From: Bacillota bacterium
GTDB taxonomy: Bacteria > Bacillota_G > SHA-98 > UBA4971
Length of the DNA stretch: 40,863 bases
Assembly (NCBI GenBank): GCA_012512055.1
Contig: JAAZEW010000313.1
Coordinates: forward strand, 1-40,863
Reading direction: 5' to 3'
The notes beneath the pieces are model-generated. The model saw nothing but the letters and a program-made list of their open reading frames with translations. It was not told the DNA's origin and did no database searches. The position numbers were made by a program, and so were the translations under genes. Shown here one piece after another: positions 25,252 through 34,955 of this stretch (position 1 is its first letter; the number at the start of each line of letters is the position of its first letter).

Positions 25252-25307
25252 AAAGCCTGTAGGTTATCTGCAATTTGTGAAGGGCTGTGAAGGGAGAATC
25301 CTGCTTT

Positions 25308-27209
25308 ATGATTTCAGTCTCAATAACCAAAGAACCGGCGAGAAAGAAGCTTATAGCCGCTGCTGTAGTTATCCTGGGTTTAGTGGTGATAGGAATCGGA
25401 GCCTTCCCTCATTCCGAGGCAGGAGCGCAAGAGAGTCCTGAGTTTATGCCTGTTGCACAGGTTGTACCGGGGATGAAAGGTATTTCCAAGACTGTCATTT
25501 CAGGCACGAAGGTAGACACGTTTGACATAGAAGTCTTAGGCATTTTAAAAGGCGGAGCAGCTTCAGGCGACTTCATTTTTGTGAGGGCGAGCGGAGACGC
25601 CATAGAAGCTTCAGGCGGGGTAGCGGCGGGAATGAGCGGCAGTCCGGTGTACATAGACGGACAGCTTATAGGCGCGATAACCCATTCCCTCAGTGATGGC
25701 TCAGACCCGTATTTGGCTCTTGTGACTCCAATCGGCGAAATCCTTAGGGTTCTTGAGGCCTCACAAGGATATAATGTCGGAGCTTCGCGGTATGAAGTTC
25801 CTGTCGCGGTTAGTGAAGACTTGAAGACATTGATAGGCTTGGAGCAGGGGATGCTTTTGGTAATGACGCCTGTAAAGAGTCCTGTGATGATAAGCGGCTT
25901 GGGAGGGCGGGCATTTCAGTCACTGGCAGACGGATTGAAAGACTACGGCCTTCAGCCGGTTGCCATGGGAATTGCCCAAGATACATCCACGAAGGATACG
26001 GGTTCACCGGAACCCGGCTCAGCACTGGGAGTGCAGCTCATTAGGGGCGATGTTTCCGCCACTGTGCTTGGCACTGTGACTTACAGAAAAGGCGACCTTA
26101 TGATCGCATTCGGCCACGACGTACTTCTCCAGGGAAACTCAGGTTATATTGCAACCGGGGCTGAAGTGCATCGAGTTGTCTCTTCAATTCTGAGACCCTA
26201 CAAGATAGGAAGCCCCCTTGATGTTGTGGGTACAGTAACCCAGGATCGCTCTAAGGGAGTGCTTGTGAGGCTGGATGAGATGCCTGAGACAATTCCTATA
26301 GCTTTAACTGTAAGAGACAAAGACACCGGTTTGGTGAGGACGTTCAGAGCCGACATTATCGACAGCGAAGTGCTCATGGGCAGGCTCGTATCTTCTTTTC
26401 TCTTGGAATGCCTTGACTCCGCCATAGACAGAATCGGGCAAGGGACAAGTCTTGCAAGTTTTGAGATTCACACTGAGAGCCTGGAAACACCGATTTTCAG
26501 GGAGAACATGTTTTTCAGTCCTATGGATATATCCGCGATGTCCGGAGGCGAGCTTCTTGATATTCTCGATGCCTTGATAGATAATGAGTTCACCAAGGTT
26601 AACGTGACCGGGGTGAAAGGCTATGTCGAAGTTGAAGAGCGGAGGCAGACAGCCCGTATTGTCCAGGCTGAGGCATCAAAAGACACTGTTTCTCCGGGCG
26701 AGACGGTAGAGATAAGAGTCAGGCTCCGTCCATATAGAGGCGTATCCGAGATTAAAGGCATAGACGTGAAGATTCCCGAACATGCGGGTCCCGGGACTCT
26801 CTACCTGACAGTCCGCGGCGGCGGAGTCGCGCCGCCTGAGGATGAAGAAGAGAAGCCGGACAGCAAAACTGACCAGCGTTCACCTGCTGAGAGCCTGGAG
26901 AAGTTGATTCGTGATATGACAACCGTTGAAAAGAACAGTGATATAGTGGTAGAGTTCTATGCCGGTGGGCAGGGGGATATTGATGAGGCAAGCCCTATAG
27001 ACGAAGGAGTTCTGGAAGGTGACAAGCTCCCCCTCGGACTGAACACCAAGGTAGAGGCAGAGATTCCCCCGCGTGCGGAAGATAAGCCTTCCCGTGTTGG
27101 GGACGGCGAAATCGCCAAGGAAGATCAGGACGATGTGGTGAAGGTCATATTGCCTACAGGTTATGTGATAGAGGGTGAGACAGACCTGGAACTGACAGTG
27201 GAGAAGTAA
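25308..27209 (+). CDS. membrane-anchored SpoIVB-family (S55) serine peptidase
   Basis: 633 aa from ATG 25308 (AAGGGAG 11 nt upstream; the GTG at 25287 has no well-placed site). One membrane helix lies at about 15-33, then an exported region. Residues about 45-260 match the SpoIVB peptidase S55 domain: VPGMKGISKTVISG near the start and GGVAAGMSGSPVYIDGQLIGA with the nucleophile Ser110, followed by a GHDVLLQGNSG region. SpoIVB itself is about 425 aa with a PDZ domain; no PDZ is evident here and about 370 further residues follow, including a beta-rich segment and an acidic linker. So this is a relative, not the sigma-K checkpoint protease. Location before tamB and bamA suggests an envelope role. 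A terminator follows. Confidence 0.83.
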   Translation: MISVSITKEPARKKLIAAAVVILGLVVIGIGAFPHSEAGAQESPEFMPVAQVVPGMKGISKTVISGTKVDTFDIEVLGILKGGAASGDFIFVRASGDAIEASGGVAAGMSGSPVYIDGQLIGAITHSLSDGSDPYLALVTPIGEILRVLEASQGYNVGASRYEVPVAVSEDLKTLIGLEQGMLLVMTPVKSPVMISGLGGRAFQSLADGLKDYGLQPVAMGIAQDTSTKDTGSPEPGSALGVQLIRGDVSATVLGTVTYRKGDLMIAFGHDVLLQGNSGYIATGAEVHRVVSSILRPYKIGSPLDVVGTVTQDRSKGVLVRLDEMPETIPIALTVRDKDTGLVRTFRADIIDSEVLMGRLVSSFLLECLDSAIDRIGQGTSLASFEIHTESLETPIFRENMFFSPMDISAMSGGELLDILDALIDNEFTKVNVTGVKGYVEVEERRQTARIVQAEASKDTVSPGETVEIRVRLRPYRGVSEIKGIDVKIPEHAGPGTLYLTVRGGGVAPPEDEEEKPDSKTDQRSPAESLEKLIRDMTTVEKNSDIVVEFYAGGQGDIDEASPIDEGVLEGDKLPLGLNTKVEAEIPPRAEDKPSRVGDGEIAKEDQDDVVKVILPTGYVIEGETDLELTVEK

Positions 27210-27243
27210 GTTTTTGCACTTTCCAATTGTGCCATGAACTGGA

Positions 27244-27270
27244 GCCCCTGCGCACAGCGTAGGGGCGTTT
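27244..27270 (+). terminator. intrinsic terminator after the S55 peptidase gene
   Basis: GCCCCTGCGC (27244-27253) pairs with GCGTAGGGGC (27257-27266) over 10 bp with one G-U wobble and an ACA loop, followed by GTTTATTT. It separates this gene from tamB, whose start lies 59 nt beyond. Confidence 0.8.
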
Positions 27271-27328
27271 ATTTGTGGAGGAATGGAATAGTTTGCGTCG
27301 AACTATGTTGAAGCTGGGAGGGTAGATT

Positions 27329-30300
27329 ATGGCATCTGCATCGAACAAGACAAAAACAATGCTCATAGCGATCGTTATTGTCATAGCTATGGCACTTGTC
27401 CTTGCCTATGCAAACCTTCTGAGAATCCAAAATGCCCTTCTCGTGGCTGCGCATGATTCCATAGAGAAGGCGCTTGAGGAAGCGCTGGGGGTACATGTGG
27501 AGATCGGATCTATCGCCGGTAAAAACCTCAGCGAAGTAGTAATATCTGACGTGTCTGTCTCCACTGAAGCCGGTGCCGGCAATCCCGTCCTTTCAGCTAA
27601 CCGTGTAGAGGTAAGTTATTCATTCTTCGATGTTGTTACCAAACGCAAGAGCATAGCTCAAGCTGTTACAGGCATGCTCTTAATTGAGCCGAGACTTGCG
27701 ATAGAGCTCCCACCTGATTTCCAGGCTCTTCCGGAAAAAGCCGGGATTGACCCGGGGCAGGCAGTTGATGCGCTAAAGGGATTCACGGGTTCTTTAGCTG
27801 TTGAAGACGGCACAGTGGAGGTAGCGGGGATCCCGGGGCTTGGCAAGCCTTTTGTGGTTTCAGGAGTGACCGGAGGCGTCACGTTTACCGGGACAGGAGC
27901 AGCAGGCCGTGTTCATCTCTTTACAGGTGATGAAGAACTGACTCGCATTGCAGTTACAGGCGCATACGCCGGGTCAACCGGCGCCATAACGTGTGATGCC
28001 GGCCTCACGGGAGCGCTATCCCGTACCTTGCTACGAGATCTGCGTAATGTTCTGGATGCAGTCACTCGCCAACCTGCCGCTTCCGGATTGAAAGAAGAGA
28101 CCGTTGCGAGCATAAGAGAGATCCTAAATAGCATTGACACAGTCAATCTGGAAGGCGGAGCAGTTGACATAGAGGCTCATGTGAGGCCCGGGCCCCAAGA
28201 AGGAATCAGGATTCGGGGGAAGGCGAGTATAGCCGAGGCTGAGCTTAGCGCCCCAGGTATCATATGGGGAGGCTCCTTGACGGACTTCGGACAATTTGGG
28301 GAAATCGCAAGCAATCTGAACCTGGTTTTAGACTTCCAGCTTGATGATTCCGGCCTCGCCTGTCAAGGGAAAGGTTCAGCAAATATCAGTCACCTTAAAT
28401 GGATTGATAGCAGGTTCGGGTTTGGAGAGGTTTCTGCAAAAGGCAAGGCAGCAGTTGAGTTTTGGAAGAATCCTGAAGACGAGTTCGTATCTTTTGAAGG
28501 AAGCACAACTTTGGATACTCCTCGCTTAAAAGCGGGTGAGGCGCTTCAGATGGCAGTTGGGCAAGGCGGCTTAGTCCTGCAGGTGGAAGGTCCTGCACGC
28601 ATGGATCTGGCGTTCGCAGGCAGGTCAGACCGGGACATAGAAACGTACGGCACTTTACGAATGGATAAAGGGGTTATTGCCGCACATAATATCTTGCCGG
28701 AAGCCAAGGAAGTATCCGGGGACATTGAAGCGTCCTTCACGTTCAGAAGTCGAGGAGAATCTTTCATCGGCTATGAGGGGCAAGCAAGGCTGATCTCAGG
28801 GTGTGCCGATGCGGCGTTCCCGGTCCAAGGCATTGAGTTTGGGAAAGGGGACTTAACCGGAGCTGTGAGTTTCTCGGGCGAAGAAACCTCGGGCGTCAGG
28901 TATAAAGGGTTCATTAATGTCCGAGATGCCAACTTAGCCATAGACCACAGGCTTCAACCGGCTGAGCCGTCTCTTGAAGGAGAGCCTTACGGAGAAATCA
29001 AATTGTCCAAAGGCACTGTAGACGGCAGATTCGAATTCCAGGGCGAGTCTCCCGGGACTTTCAGGTTTGACGGCGCACTTAACCTCACGGACGGTGTGAC
29101 GGATATATCAGGCACAGCTCAAATTGCCGGACTCCGGATCTCAGAAGGAGATGTACGCGGAAGCGTCTTATTCCGCGGCGAATTACCCGGTAAGGCCGAA
29201 TACACCATGGAGATTAGCCTTCTGGGAGGAGCGGCTGAAATCTCAGACGGGTTGCCATGGTTAAAACACGCAGGTGGACGAGTCTCCGGCGACATGAATG
29301 TAGTGGGAAATTCCGAAGGTGCGCTTACATACAGTGGAGGCCTAAACGCGACTCAAGTCATCATAGAGGCGTCTTCGGCCCCGGGCGGGATAAGAGAATT
29401 CGCCGGTGAAGGTTCGCTGGACGTGAAGTTCCGGGGCGGAGAAGATGATGTCCTAAAGTATGAAGGAAGCGGACATATAGAGCGGGGGAATCTTGAAGCC
29501 GTAGAAATTGCAGGAGGCATACAGAGACTCGAAGGCCCGGTTACGGGCACTGTGAATTTCCAAGGCGAATATGCGGAAGAGCCGATTATCGATGGGGTCA
29601 TATCTGCCGCCGGGTGCGCTATTGAGCTAGGAGAGATTGAGGGTTTCATAAAGTCCCTGAGCGGTGATGACGCTGTAGGGGAGATTCGCTTTGTAACCCA
29701 TGGGGCAAAGCTTACGGACTGCTCCGGGAAAGCCACGATGAGCCGGGGAGCATTCGTGGCCGACCGTGTCATACCGGGCTTGCTGGAAGCCCGGGGCCTG
29801 GCTGCTGTTGAAGTAGGGTTCTCATATCACGGCGATGGGCGCCTCGCTTATGATGGAAAGGCAAGGATACATTCAGGCACTATCATTACAGAAAGGATCT
29901 ATCCTGGCCTTGAGAATCTCGAGGGCAACGTGACTTCTGACTTCTCTTTCAAAAGCAGCGACGAAGGTGTCAGGTATGAGGGATTCGCAAATCTCATCTC
30001 CGGCAGGGTAATGCTTAAGGACGGGATTGAAGGTTTTGACTATCTGGATGGCGACGTAACCGCGAATTTGAAATTCCAGGGCGTCGGGAAAGCGGAAGGA
30101 TCTTTCCAAGGGGATGCGGTTATCTCAGGGGGGACACTCAAGGCAGGTGCGATACTAAAAGGGGTAGAGTCGGTTGAAGGCGCTGCTCGGCTGGAAGCAA
30201 GGTTTTCCGGGGGCTCGGGCATAGCTCCGGCTTATGATGGCACGCTTACAGTGAGTGACGCTTCGTTCAGTGCGTCCGATGTCTTAGACGGTGTCAAGAG

Positions 30301-33300
30301 CATAGTGGGCAAGGCTGAGAGCACGATTCAGTTTGCGAGTCAGCCAAAGGGCCTTTTCTTGTTCAAAGGCACAGCCGATATGTCAAACGTATCTTTTGCA
30401 GCAGGCCGGGTTTATCCGGGTATCAGGGAGCTTAGTGGAAACGGTTCAGCCCGGTTCGTATTCGAAAGAGCACAAGATGATAACGTATCATACGGCGGGA
30501 AAGTCATAGTAACAAGAGGGATCCTCGGCCTTGATGCCATCAGCGCAAGACTTGATAATATCACTGCTGAGGTGGATTTTGACCAAGAATCATTGGATGT
30601 CAGGGGAATGACGGGAAACTTCGGGAAATCCGCGTTCGAAGCGAGGGGCCTCCTACATTTCGGCAAGAAGCCTGAGATAGACATTAGGGTGATAAGCAAG
30701 AATTTGGCCTTGGAAGAACTGGGAGAAATTACTGTGGCAGACACACCTCTTAATGTGTCAGGCGATGCTGTTTTGGATGTCGGGATTAAAGGATTCTATC
30801 CGGATTTGGATTTGAGCGGACAAATATCATTATCAGGTGTAGAGATAGAACATGCCAGATTAAAATCGCCTGCTTCGAATGTTGAAGGCATAGTCAAGCT
30901 CTTCGGGAACGGCTTGCGCTCAGAGCGGCTGACAATGATCTTCAGTGACTCACCTGTAGAAGTCAAAGGGTCTGTCACTGATCTTGCTCATCCGTATTTT
31001 GACATTAGTGCGTCCTTCGGTGACATGCAATTAAGTCGTGCCAAAGAAATGCTGGGTCTGGATATTCCAGGTGATATACAAGGCCGCGGAAAAATCACTT
31101 TGAATCTTGCCGGATCCCTTGAAGAGCTCCGGACAGAAGGCGCTTTTGATTTATCGGATCTCTCTTATGCAGTTGGAGAGGAATTGTTCAGTGCGAGTGA
31201 GGCCAGAGGGAAGTTCCGTCATGGCAACGATGCAATAACCTTTTCTGACACTGCAATTTTCACTATGGGCGGACAGATTGACGCTGACGGTGTTGTGCTC
31301 CTCAAAAGGGCGGAAGATGAGTCCGCTATGAATCTATGGACATGGCTGTCCCTTAATATCAAAGGCATCTCGGCTAAGGAAGCGGCATCCTATTTGACCC
31401 GGGAGGAAATAGTCACATCCGGGGTTTTAGCGGCTAAGGTGGCGCTCGAGGCTGAAAAGGACTTCTACAGCGTTGCAGGATCGTGCAAGATAGAGTCGGG
31501 CAATGTCAAAAGGTATTTGTTTGACATTGCAAAAGCGGAGTTCAGAGCTGAAAACGGTACAATAATCATTGACCAACTGACCTCAGAAGGCCCTGACGGT
31601 TATGTGAATGTAAGAGGCACGGTTCACGATAACGCTGATTTTGAGATGCAGGTGGCTGCAAAGGAACTCAACATCCAAAAGCTGGGGGAATCCTTTGGCT
31701 ACCACGAGATTACAGGCACCGGGAGTTTTGCAGGGACTGTCTCCGGCAAGGAGAAGGCAATTTCCCTGGACGGGCTTGCTGAAATAGCGAATCCCGCATT
31801 TTACGGGATCAAGTTGGACTCAGCGGCAGGCCGGGTCAGCTTTAAGGATAACGCAATCCGTCTCTCAAACATATTGGTCGCCCGGGGAGGTGCAACAGGC
31901 CGGATTGCCGGCGTAATACAGTTAGGCCCGGAGTATCCCGCTTTAGATCTGTCAGCGGTTGTTACCGGACTGCCTGTCAGCGAACTCGTGTCCATCGCGG
32001 GAATGGACGAGATTCCATTAAGTGGACAGCTTTCAGGGAAGGTGGCTATCAAAGGGACGACGAAAAACCCGAAGGCGGAAGGGGAAGCCAGGCTGTCATC
32101 GGGAGAAATATCCGGCATTAAGTTGGACGATGCCACTACTGGCTTTGCATATGCGTCAGATACCCTGAACATAGAGGACTTGAGTATCGGGATAGGCGTT
32201 ATGAGGATTATCGCGTCCGGGAACATAACCCGTGACGGCAAGCTCGGCCTTGATGTAGACGTGCTGGATTTCGATTTGTCCAAACTCCCGGTGGAGATCC
32301 CGGGCAATCCCGTTAAAAGAGGAATAGCCGGCCTTAGCGGCAGAATAACAGGCGAGCTTGACAATGCGCAAGCAGAAGGGCGGATTGTGGCGAGGAACGT
32401 CTTGCTTATGGATGCTGTTTTCCCTGATGTAACTTGTGACCTGGCGTGGGGTGACGGGGAGATTTGTGTGAGGCGCGCAGTAATCAGTGATGGAACCGGT
32501 ACAGTAGTTGCTGAAGGAAACATAAGCCTCGATAACGGAAACCCCGTGAACCTTACGCTCATTGCTGATGGAGTGGACGCAAAAGCGGCCCTCGCTATTG
32601 TACGCCCTGGGAAGAAGGACCCAATCGCAGGTAAAATCAGCGGTACAATAGGTATTCAGGGGAGTCTGTCCCATCCCACTTTGCAACTGAAGTTTGATAC
32701 ACGTCACTTATCTGTAGGAGGGATTCCCCTTGAGAGAGCCTCGTTTGACGGGGGAATCACAGGAGATCGTGTTGATGTCAGGCTCTTGCAGTTATTCCAA
32801 ACAGGCGGCGGCTACTTTGAAGCTAATGGCAGCTTGGCGACAGACGGGCCGGTTTTTGTTGCGGCTTCAGCAAGGCAATTTGATATCAGCGCCCTGTCTG
32901 CCGTGTTAGGTGGGAAATACTCATTCAAAGGCAATGCAGATCTTGCCTTAAAAGCTGAAGGAGAACCAAAAGACCCGTCTATAACCCTGTCACTTCGAAT
33001 CGCTGACGGCAGTGTGGACAGGATAGGATTTGATTTGGCGACTGCAAGAATGACATTCCGAGACGGCGTAATCACTATTGAAGACGGTGAGATACTTCAG
33101 GGGCGACACAAAGCCACCGTATACGGAAAGGCGCCCGTTCCAAAAGAGACTCTTGACGCTATAGGGATAACGGCCTATGCATCCAACGAGGAACTAGACG
33201 TGAATGTGAAGATGACCAATGCGAAACTTGAGCTTATCTCCATGTTTTACCAAGGGGTTGAGTGGGCGGAAGGTGAAACCAATATCGACCTTCACCTTGC

Positions 33301-34426
33301 CGGGACAATTGCGCTTCCAAGGCTGTATGGCTCTGCTCTCGTAAATGACGGCACGGTTAAGCTTTCCCCCATTTCTGACGTGTTCAGGAATATCGATGGG
33401 TCAGTGAAATTTGAAGGCACTCAAGCGAGAGTTGAGAAGCTCACATGTCTGCTGGGCCAAGGTGAAGTCAAGGTATCCGGTGTTGTAGCATTTTTCGGAG
33501 GGCAAGAAGGGCCAAGTCTGGATTTGAGGCTCACAACCCGGGATGCGCTGGTAAATACAGGCATATTCCGGAGCCTTGTCAATTCTGACATTGAGTTATC
33601 AGGGCCTTTCGGCCATCCGCTGATCTCCGGCCGGATCAGCCTGATGAAAGCGATAATATCGACTGATACATGGTCTTTTGAGGAGGGGGTCTCATTTGAC
33701 GCTGACCTGGCTCTGACCATACTTACTGAAGGCGACCTTCGCCTCAGAACCAAGATCATGGATATTCCGGCATCAGGTTCTTTGAAGCTTAGCGGTACTC
33801 TCAAGCAGCCACAAATTTCAGGCAGGGTGGAAGCTCGGAGAGGTTGGTTTGCATACTTCGGAAATGAGTTTACCATACGGCAAGCTTTGGCTGAGTTTAC
33901 TGAAAGCCAGGGCATTATGCCCAGAATCGAAGTGGACGCTGAAACCACGGCAGGCGAAGCCAGGATATTCATTGGGCTTCGTGGAGTCTTACCCGATGAA
34001 CTGGCTCTTGAGTTGTCGTCAAGCCCTCCTCTGACCCATGACGAGATCCTGGCGTTACTGAACTACCCCGGCGCAGTGACGAAGATACTTGCAGGGGATG
34101 TTGAAGGAGCATTCAAAGAGGAAATAACCAGGATTTTTGAACAGGAACTTCGTCTACAGGTATCAGGAGGGATTGGTAGGTTATTTGAGGATCTCCTGGC
34201 TTTGGACGAGTTTAGGCTGAAGAGAAGCGCGTCCAATCAACTGACTCTGAAAGTAGGCAAATATATTATAGACAGCCTCTATCTCAGTTATGAGAAGCCA
34301 CTGGGCCCCGAGTCATACGGGCTTTTGAAATTCGATTATTTCTATCGTCCCGGTGTGATCCTTACAGGGACTTTTGATGAAAAAGGAGAGACGATTTTTG
34401 GCATTGAAGCCCGGCTCAGGTTCTAA
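27329..34426 (+). CDS. tamB: TamB/AsmA-like translocation and lipid-transport protein, giant form
   Basis: 2365 aa, nearly twice the length of E. coli TamB (1259 aa). A signal anchor lies at about 11-31. The rest is a beta-rich hydrophobic groove of the bridge-like lipid transfer type that spans the periplasm. The C-terminal about 350 residues are the TamB domain (DUF490), with GSLKLSGTLKQPQISGRVEARRG in pieces, LTHDEILALLNYPG and a final barrel-like GIEARLRF. Residues about 482-1055 consist of about 13 tandem units of about 43 residues. Units start with Y/F-x-G and end with a G-x-V-x-x-x-x-x-F-x-G pattern. In the family TamB works with TamA or BamA at the outer membrane; bamA follows here. 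The last codon TTC-TAA overlaps the end of repeat copy C, which supplies the stop. Confidence 0.93.
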   Translation: MASASNKTKTMLIAIVIVIAMALVLAYANLLRIQNALLVAAHDSIEKALEEALGVHVEIGSIAGKNLSEVVISDVSVSTEAGAGNPVLSANRVEVSYSFFDVVTKRKSIAQAVTGMLLIEPRLAIELPPDFQALPEKAGIDPGQAVDALKGFTGSLAVEDGTVEVAGIPGLGKPFVVSGVTGGVTFTGTGAAGRVHLFTGDEELTRIAVTGAYAGSTGAITCDAGLTGALSRTLLRDLRNVLDAVTRQPAASGLKEETVASIREILNSIDTVNLEGGAVDIEAHVRPGPQEGIRIRGKASIAEAELSAPGIIWGGSLTDFGQFGEIASNLNLVLDFQLDDSGLACQGKGSANISHLKWIDSRFGFGEVSAKGKAAVEFWKNPEDEFVSFEGSTTLDTPRLKAGEALQMAVGQGGLVLQVEGPARMDLAFAGRSDRDIETYGTLRMDKGVIAAHNILPEAKEVSGDIEASFTFRSRGESFIGYEGQARLISGCADAAFPVQGIEFGKGDLTGAVSFSGEETSGVRYKGFINVRDANLAIDHRLQPAEPSLEGEPYGEIKLSKGTVDGRFEFQGESPGTFRFDGALNLTDGVTDISGTAQIAGLRISEGDVRGSVLFRGELPGKAEYTMEISLLGGAAEISDGLPWLKHAGGRVSGDMNVVGNSEGALTYSGGLNATQVIIEASSAPGGIREFAGEGSLDVKFRGGEDDVLKYEGSGHIERGNLEAVEIAGGIQRLEGPVTGTVNFQGEYAEEPIIDGVISAAGCAIELGEIEGFIKSLSGDDAVGEIRFVTHGAKLTDCSGKATMSRGAFVADRVIPGLLEARGLAAVEVGFSYHGDGRLAYDGKARIHSGTIITERIYPGLENLEGNVTSDFSFKSSDEGVRYEGFANLISGRVMLKDGIEGFDYLDGDVTANLKFQGVGKAEGSFQGDAVISGGTLKAGAILKGVESVEGAARLEARFSGGSGIAPAYDGTLTVSDASFSASDVLDGVKSIVGKAESTIQFASQPKGLFLFKGTADMSNVSFAAGRVYPGIRELSGNGSARFVFERAQDDNVSYGGKVIVTRGILGLDAISARLDNITAEVDFDQESLDVRGMTGNFGKSAFEARGLLHFGKKPEIDIRVISKNLALEELGEITVADTPLNVSGDAVLDVGIKGFYPDLDLSGQISLSGVEIEHARLKSPASNVEGIVKLFGNGLRSERLTMIFSDSPVEVKGSVTDLAHPYFDISASFGDMQLSRAKEMLGLDIPGDIQGRGKITLNLAGSLEELRTEGAFDLSDLSYAVGEELFSASEARGKFRHGNDAITFSDTAIFTMGGQIDADGVVLLKRAEDESAMNLWTWLSLNIKGISAKEAASYLTREEIVTSGVLAAKVALEAEKDFYSVAGSCKIESGNVKRYLFDIAKAEFRAENGTIIIDQLTSEGPDGYVNVRGTVHDNADFEMQVAAKELNIQKLGESFGYHEITGTGSFAGTVSGKEKAISLDGLAEIANPAFYGIKLDSAAGRVSFKDNAIRLSNILVARGGATGRIAGVIQLGPEYPALDLSAVVTGLPVSELVSIAGMDEIPLSGQLSGKVAIKGTTKNPKAEGEARLSSGEISGIKLDDATTGFAYASDTLNIEDLSIGIGVMRIIASGNITRDGKLGLDVDVLDFDLSKLPVEIPGNPVKRGIAGLSGRITGELDNAQAEGRIVARNVLLMDAVFPDVTCDLAWGDGEICVRRAVISDGTGTVVAEGNISLDNGNPVNLTLIADGVDAKAALAIVRPGKKDPIAGKISGTIGIQGSLSHPTLQLKFDTRHLSVGGIPLERASFDGGITGDRVDVRLLQLFQTGGGYFEANGSLATDGPVFVAASARQFDISALSAVLGGKYSFKGNADLALKAEGEPKDPSITLSLRIADGSVDRIGFDLATARMTFRDGVITIEDGEILQGRHKATVYGKAPVPKETLDAIGITAYASNEELDVNVKMTNAKLELISMFYQGVEWAEGETNIDLHLAGTIALPRLYGSALVNDGTVKLSPISDVFRNIDGSVKFEGTQARVEKLTCLLGQGEVKVSGVVAFFGGQEGPSLDLRLTTRDALVNTGIFRSLVNSDIELSGPFGHPLISGRISLMKAIISTDTWSFEEGVSFDADLALTILTEGDLRLRTKIMDIPASGSLKLSGTLKQPQISGRVEARRGWFAYFGNEFTIRQALAEFTESQGIMPRIEVDAETTAGEARIFIGLRGVLPDELALELSSSPPLTHDEILALLNYPGAVTKILAGDVEGAFKEEITRIFEQELRLQVSGGIGRLFEDLLALDEFRLKRSASNQLTLKVGKYIIDSLYLSYEKPLGPESYGLLKFDYFYRPGVILTGTFDEKGETIFGIEARLRF

Positions 34427-34663
34427 GTAGATCACCATAGATGATCGCCGGTTCCAGAAAGTGTACCTACCGTGCAGGGTGGCCCCGCAAGGTATGTACG
34501 TTTTTTGAGGCCGGTGTTGCACTAAGGGGACGGCTCCCCAAGCGGGTCGCCTTGACAAAATCCGGCCCGTAGGCCGGTGGCCGAATTTTGACACGCCTAG
34601 TTGCAATCACCGGTAACCCAAGACAATCGGAAAACGAGGGAAAACTAATGAACTCATACTTAG
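34423..34663 (-). repeat. dispersed repeat, copy C, inverted
   Basis: 241 bp with CTAAGTA at 34423-34429 and TACTTAG at 34657-34663 as ends. Read on the minus strand it matches copy A: AAGTATGAGTTCATT, GTGTCAAAAT, CCACCGGCCTACGGGCCGG, GCCGTCCCCTTAGTGCAAC. The segment carrying GTACGTAC with GCGGGGCC is in the opposite order and orientation from copy A. It fills nearly half of the 525-nt spacer between tamB and bamA. The remainder (34664-34829) shows no supported feature. Confidence 0.85.
34556..34590 (+). terminator. terminator-like palindrome in copy C
   Basis: CAAAATCCGGCC (34556-34567) pairs with GGCCGAATTTTG (34579-34590), 11 of 12 positions, 11-nt loop. It is equivalent to the perfect palindrome in copy A and is placed to end the tamB transcript. 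Confidence 0.55.
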
Positions 34664-34829
34664 GTGTAATACCGTTAATTATACTGAAGTTGCCGGGCGT
34701 GTTACTGCCGGTCAGGAGCGAACCCTTATGTGGCAAGGAGCGCGGGCGATTTGCGGTAACATGCCTAAAAGATCTGGGACTGTTTGCTGATACCATCAAT
34801 ATTTGGATGAATAGATGGGAAGGATTTAC

Positions 34830-34955
34830 GTGAGGTGGGTAGAAGAGGATACCGATATTGTTCTGGAACTTTGTCGGAACATGATTGAAAGAGAACCGTT
34901 AGAATTACACGTAGGTGAATATATGTCTGTGTCGAGTAAGGAGGGACAACTGTGA
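34830..34955 (+). CDS. possible 41-residue small protein coupled to bamA
   Basis: GTG at 34830 has GGGAAGGA about 6 nt upstream and opens a 41-codon frame (starts RWVEEDTDIVLELC, ends SVSSKEGQL) whose stop overlaps the bamA start by four bases (GTGA). It is acidic, with a predicted short helix, and has no recognised family. The ribosome site and the stop-start overlap support a translated leader that couples to bamA. The length is close to what chance would allow. Confidence 0.4.
   Translation: MRWVEEDTDIVLELCRNMIEREPLELHVGEYMSVSSKEGQL

Noticed and set aside
34588..34833. 81-codon ORF before bamA
   Set aside because: It begins inside repeat copy C, has no ribosome site or recognisable family, and is probably chance.
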